Position numbers and translations under genes: made by a program
DNA from: Prevotella sp. UBA3294
GTDB lineage: Bacteria > Bacteroidota > Bacteroidia > Bacteroidales > Bacteroidaceae
NCBI GenBank assembly: GCA_002361535.1
Contig: DETG01000031.1
Span: forward strand, 11,136 to 44,893
Reading direction: 5' to 3'
Length of the DNA: 33,758 nt
Notes under the pieces: generated by a model
What the model saw: only the letters and a program-made list of their open reading frames with translations
What the model was told of the DNA's origin: nothing
Database searches by the model: none
In this document: in pieces, positions 33,690 to 33,758 of the stretch
Layout: every line of letters starts with the position of its first letter
Position numbering within the stretch: the first letter of the stretch is position 1

Positions 33690-33758
33690 TGCCGCGAGCG
33701 GGACTCGAACCCGCACAGCCATCACTGGCCAAGGGATTTTAAGTCCCTCGTGTCTACC
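33690..33758 (-). tRNA. tRNA-Leu, anticodon TAA, 5' part outside window
   Basis: The minus strand shows the end of the D-arm (GGTAGAC), anticodon stem AGGGA/TCCCT around CTTAAAA (anticodon TAA, reads UUA), a long class II variable arm (TGGCCAGTGATGGCTG), T-arm GCGGG-TTCGAGT-CCCGC and 3' acceptor strand TCGCGGC with discriminator A. A full CCA end is not encoded. The 5' acceptor strand lies beyond position 33758. Confidence 0.93.

Overview
The window looks like chromosomal DNA of a Bacteroidales bacterium, most likely Prevotella or a close relative. The main evidence is a set of Bacteroidetes-type promoters (TTTG, 19-20 bases, TAnnTTTG), the absence of obvious Shine-Dalgarno sequences, a TonB receptor with an N-terminal carboxypeptidase-regulatory-like domain, many exported proteins and lipoproteins, a GH5 glucanase, and several genes recognisable as Bacteroidales types. 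Most of the window is about half GC. Two stretches are clearly AT-richer: the distal part of a five-gene operon at 18423-24243, and a small island at 27151-29378.

Positions 1-5059 are housekeeping: the end of argS, a small RNase H, ribD on the opposite strand, then a tight prmC-recX-comF cluster. Short tandem heptamer repeats and a purine tract sit inside these coding regions. Positions 5060-6077 are a gene-free kilobase between two converging transcription units. It is dense in repeats: GC-rich 30-bp repeats, a 15-bp tandem repeat, and an array of 22-bp units arranged as three long palindromes. Positions 6078-11150 hold a TonB receptor coupled to a small periplasmic protein, a membrane-anchored LytTR regulator and a divergent MATE transporter. 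Positions 11248-16737 hold an M13 peptidase, a UvrD-type helicase with an exonuclease domain inside it, and an ADP-ribosylglycohydrolase directly downstream of tRNA-Arg(CCT). A GH5 endoglucanase follows at 17031-18404.

The operon at 24243-18423 (minus strand) encodes five exported proteins with overlapping or nearly touching ends: a caspase-like protein with Sel1 repeats, a FecR-like/DUF4384-like protein, two unrecognised proteins and a TPR protein with a beta-barrel-like end. It looks like one envelope-located system that I cannot match to a described one. metG follows, with a strong terminator.

The far end (33758 to 26758, minus strand) runs tRNA-Leu(TAA), an OmpA/TPR lipoprotein, a thioredoxin-like lipoprotein without its active-site cysteines, and comM. 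The last 393 bases of comM occur twice, as the end of the intact gene and as a detached fragment next to metG. Between the copies lie two AT-rich genes, a membrane-anchored DEDDh exonuclease and a DUF2971 protein. This is the layout expected when an island enters the 3' part of comM and brings its own replacement 3' end. I saw no CRISPR array, insertion sequence, integrase or rRNA gene.
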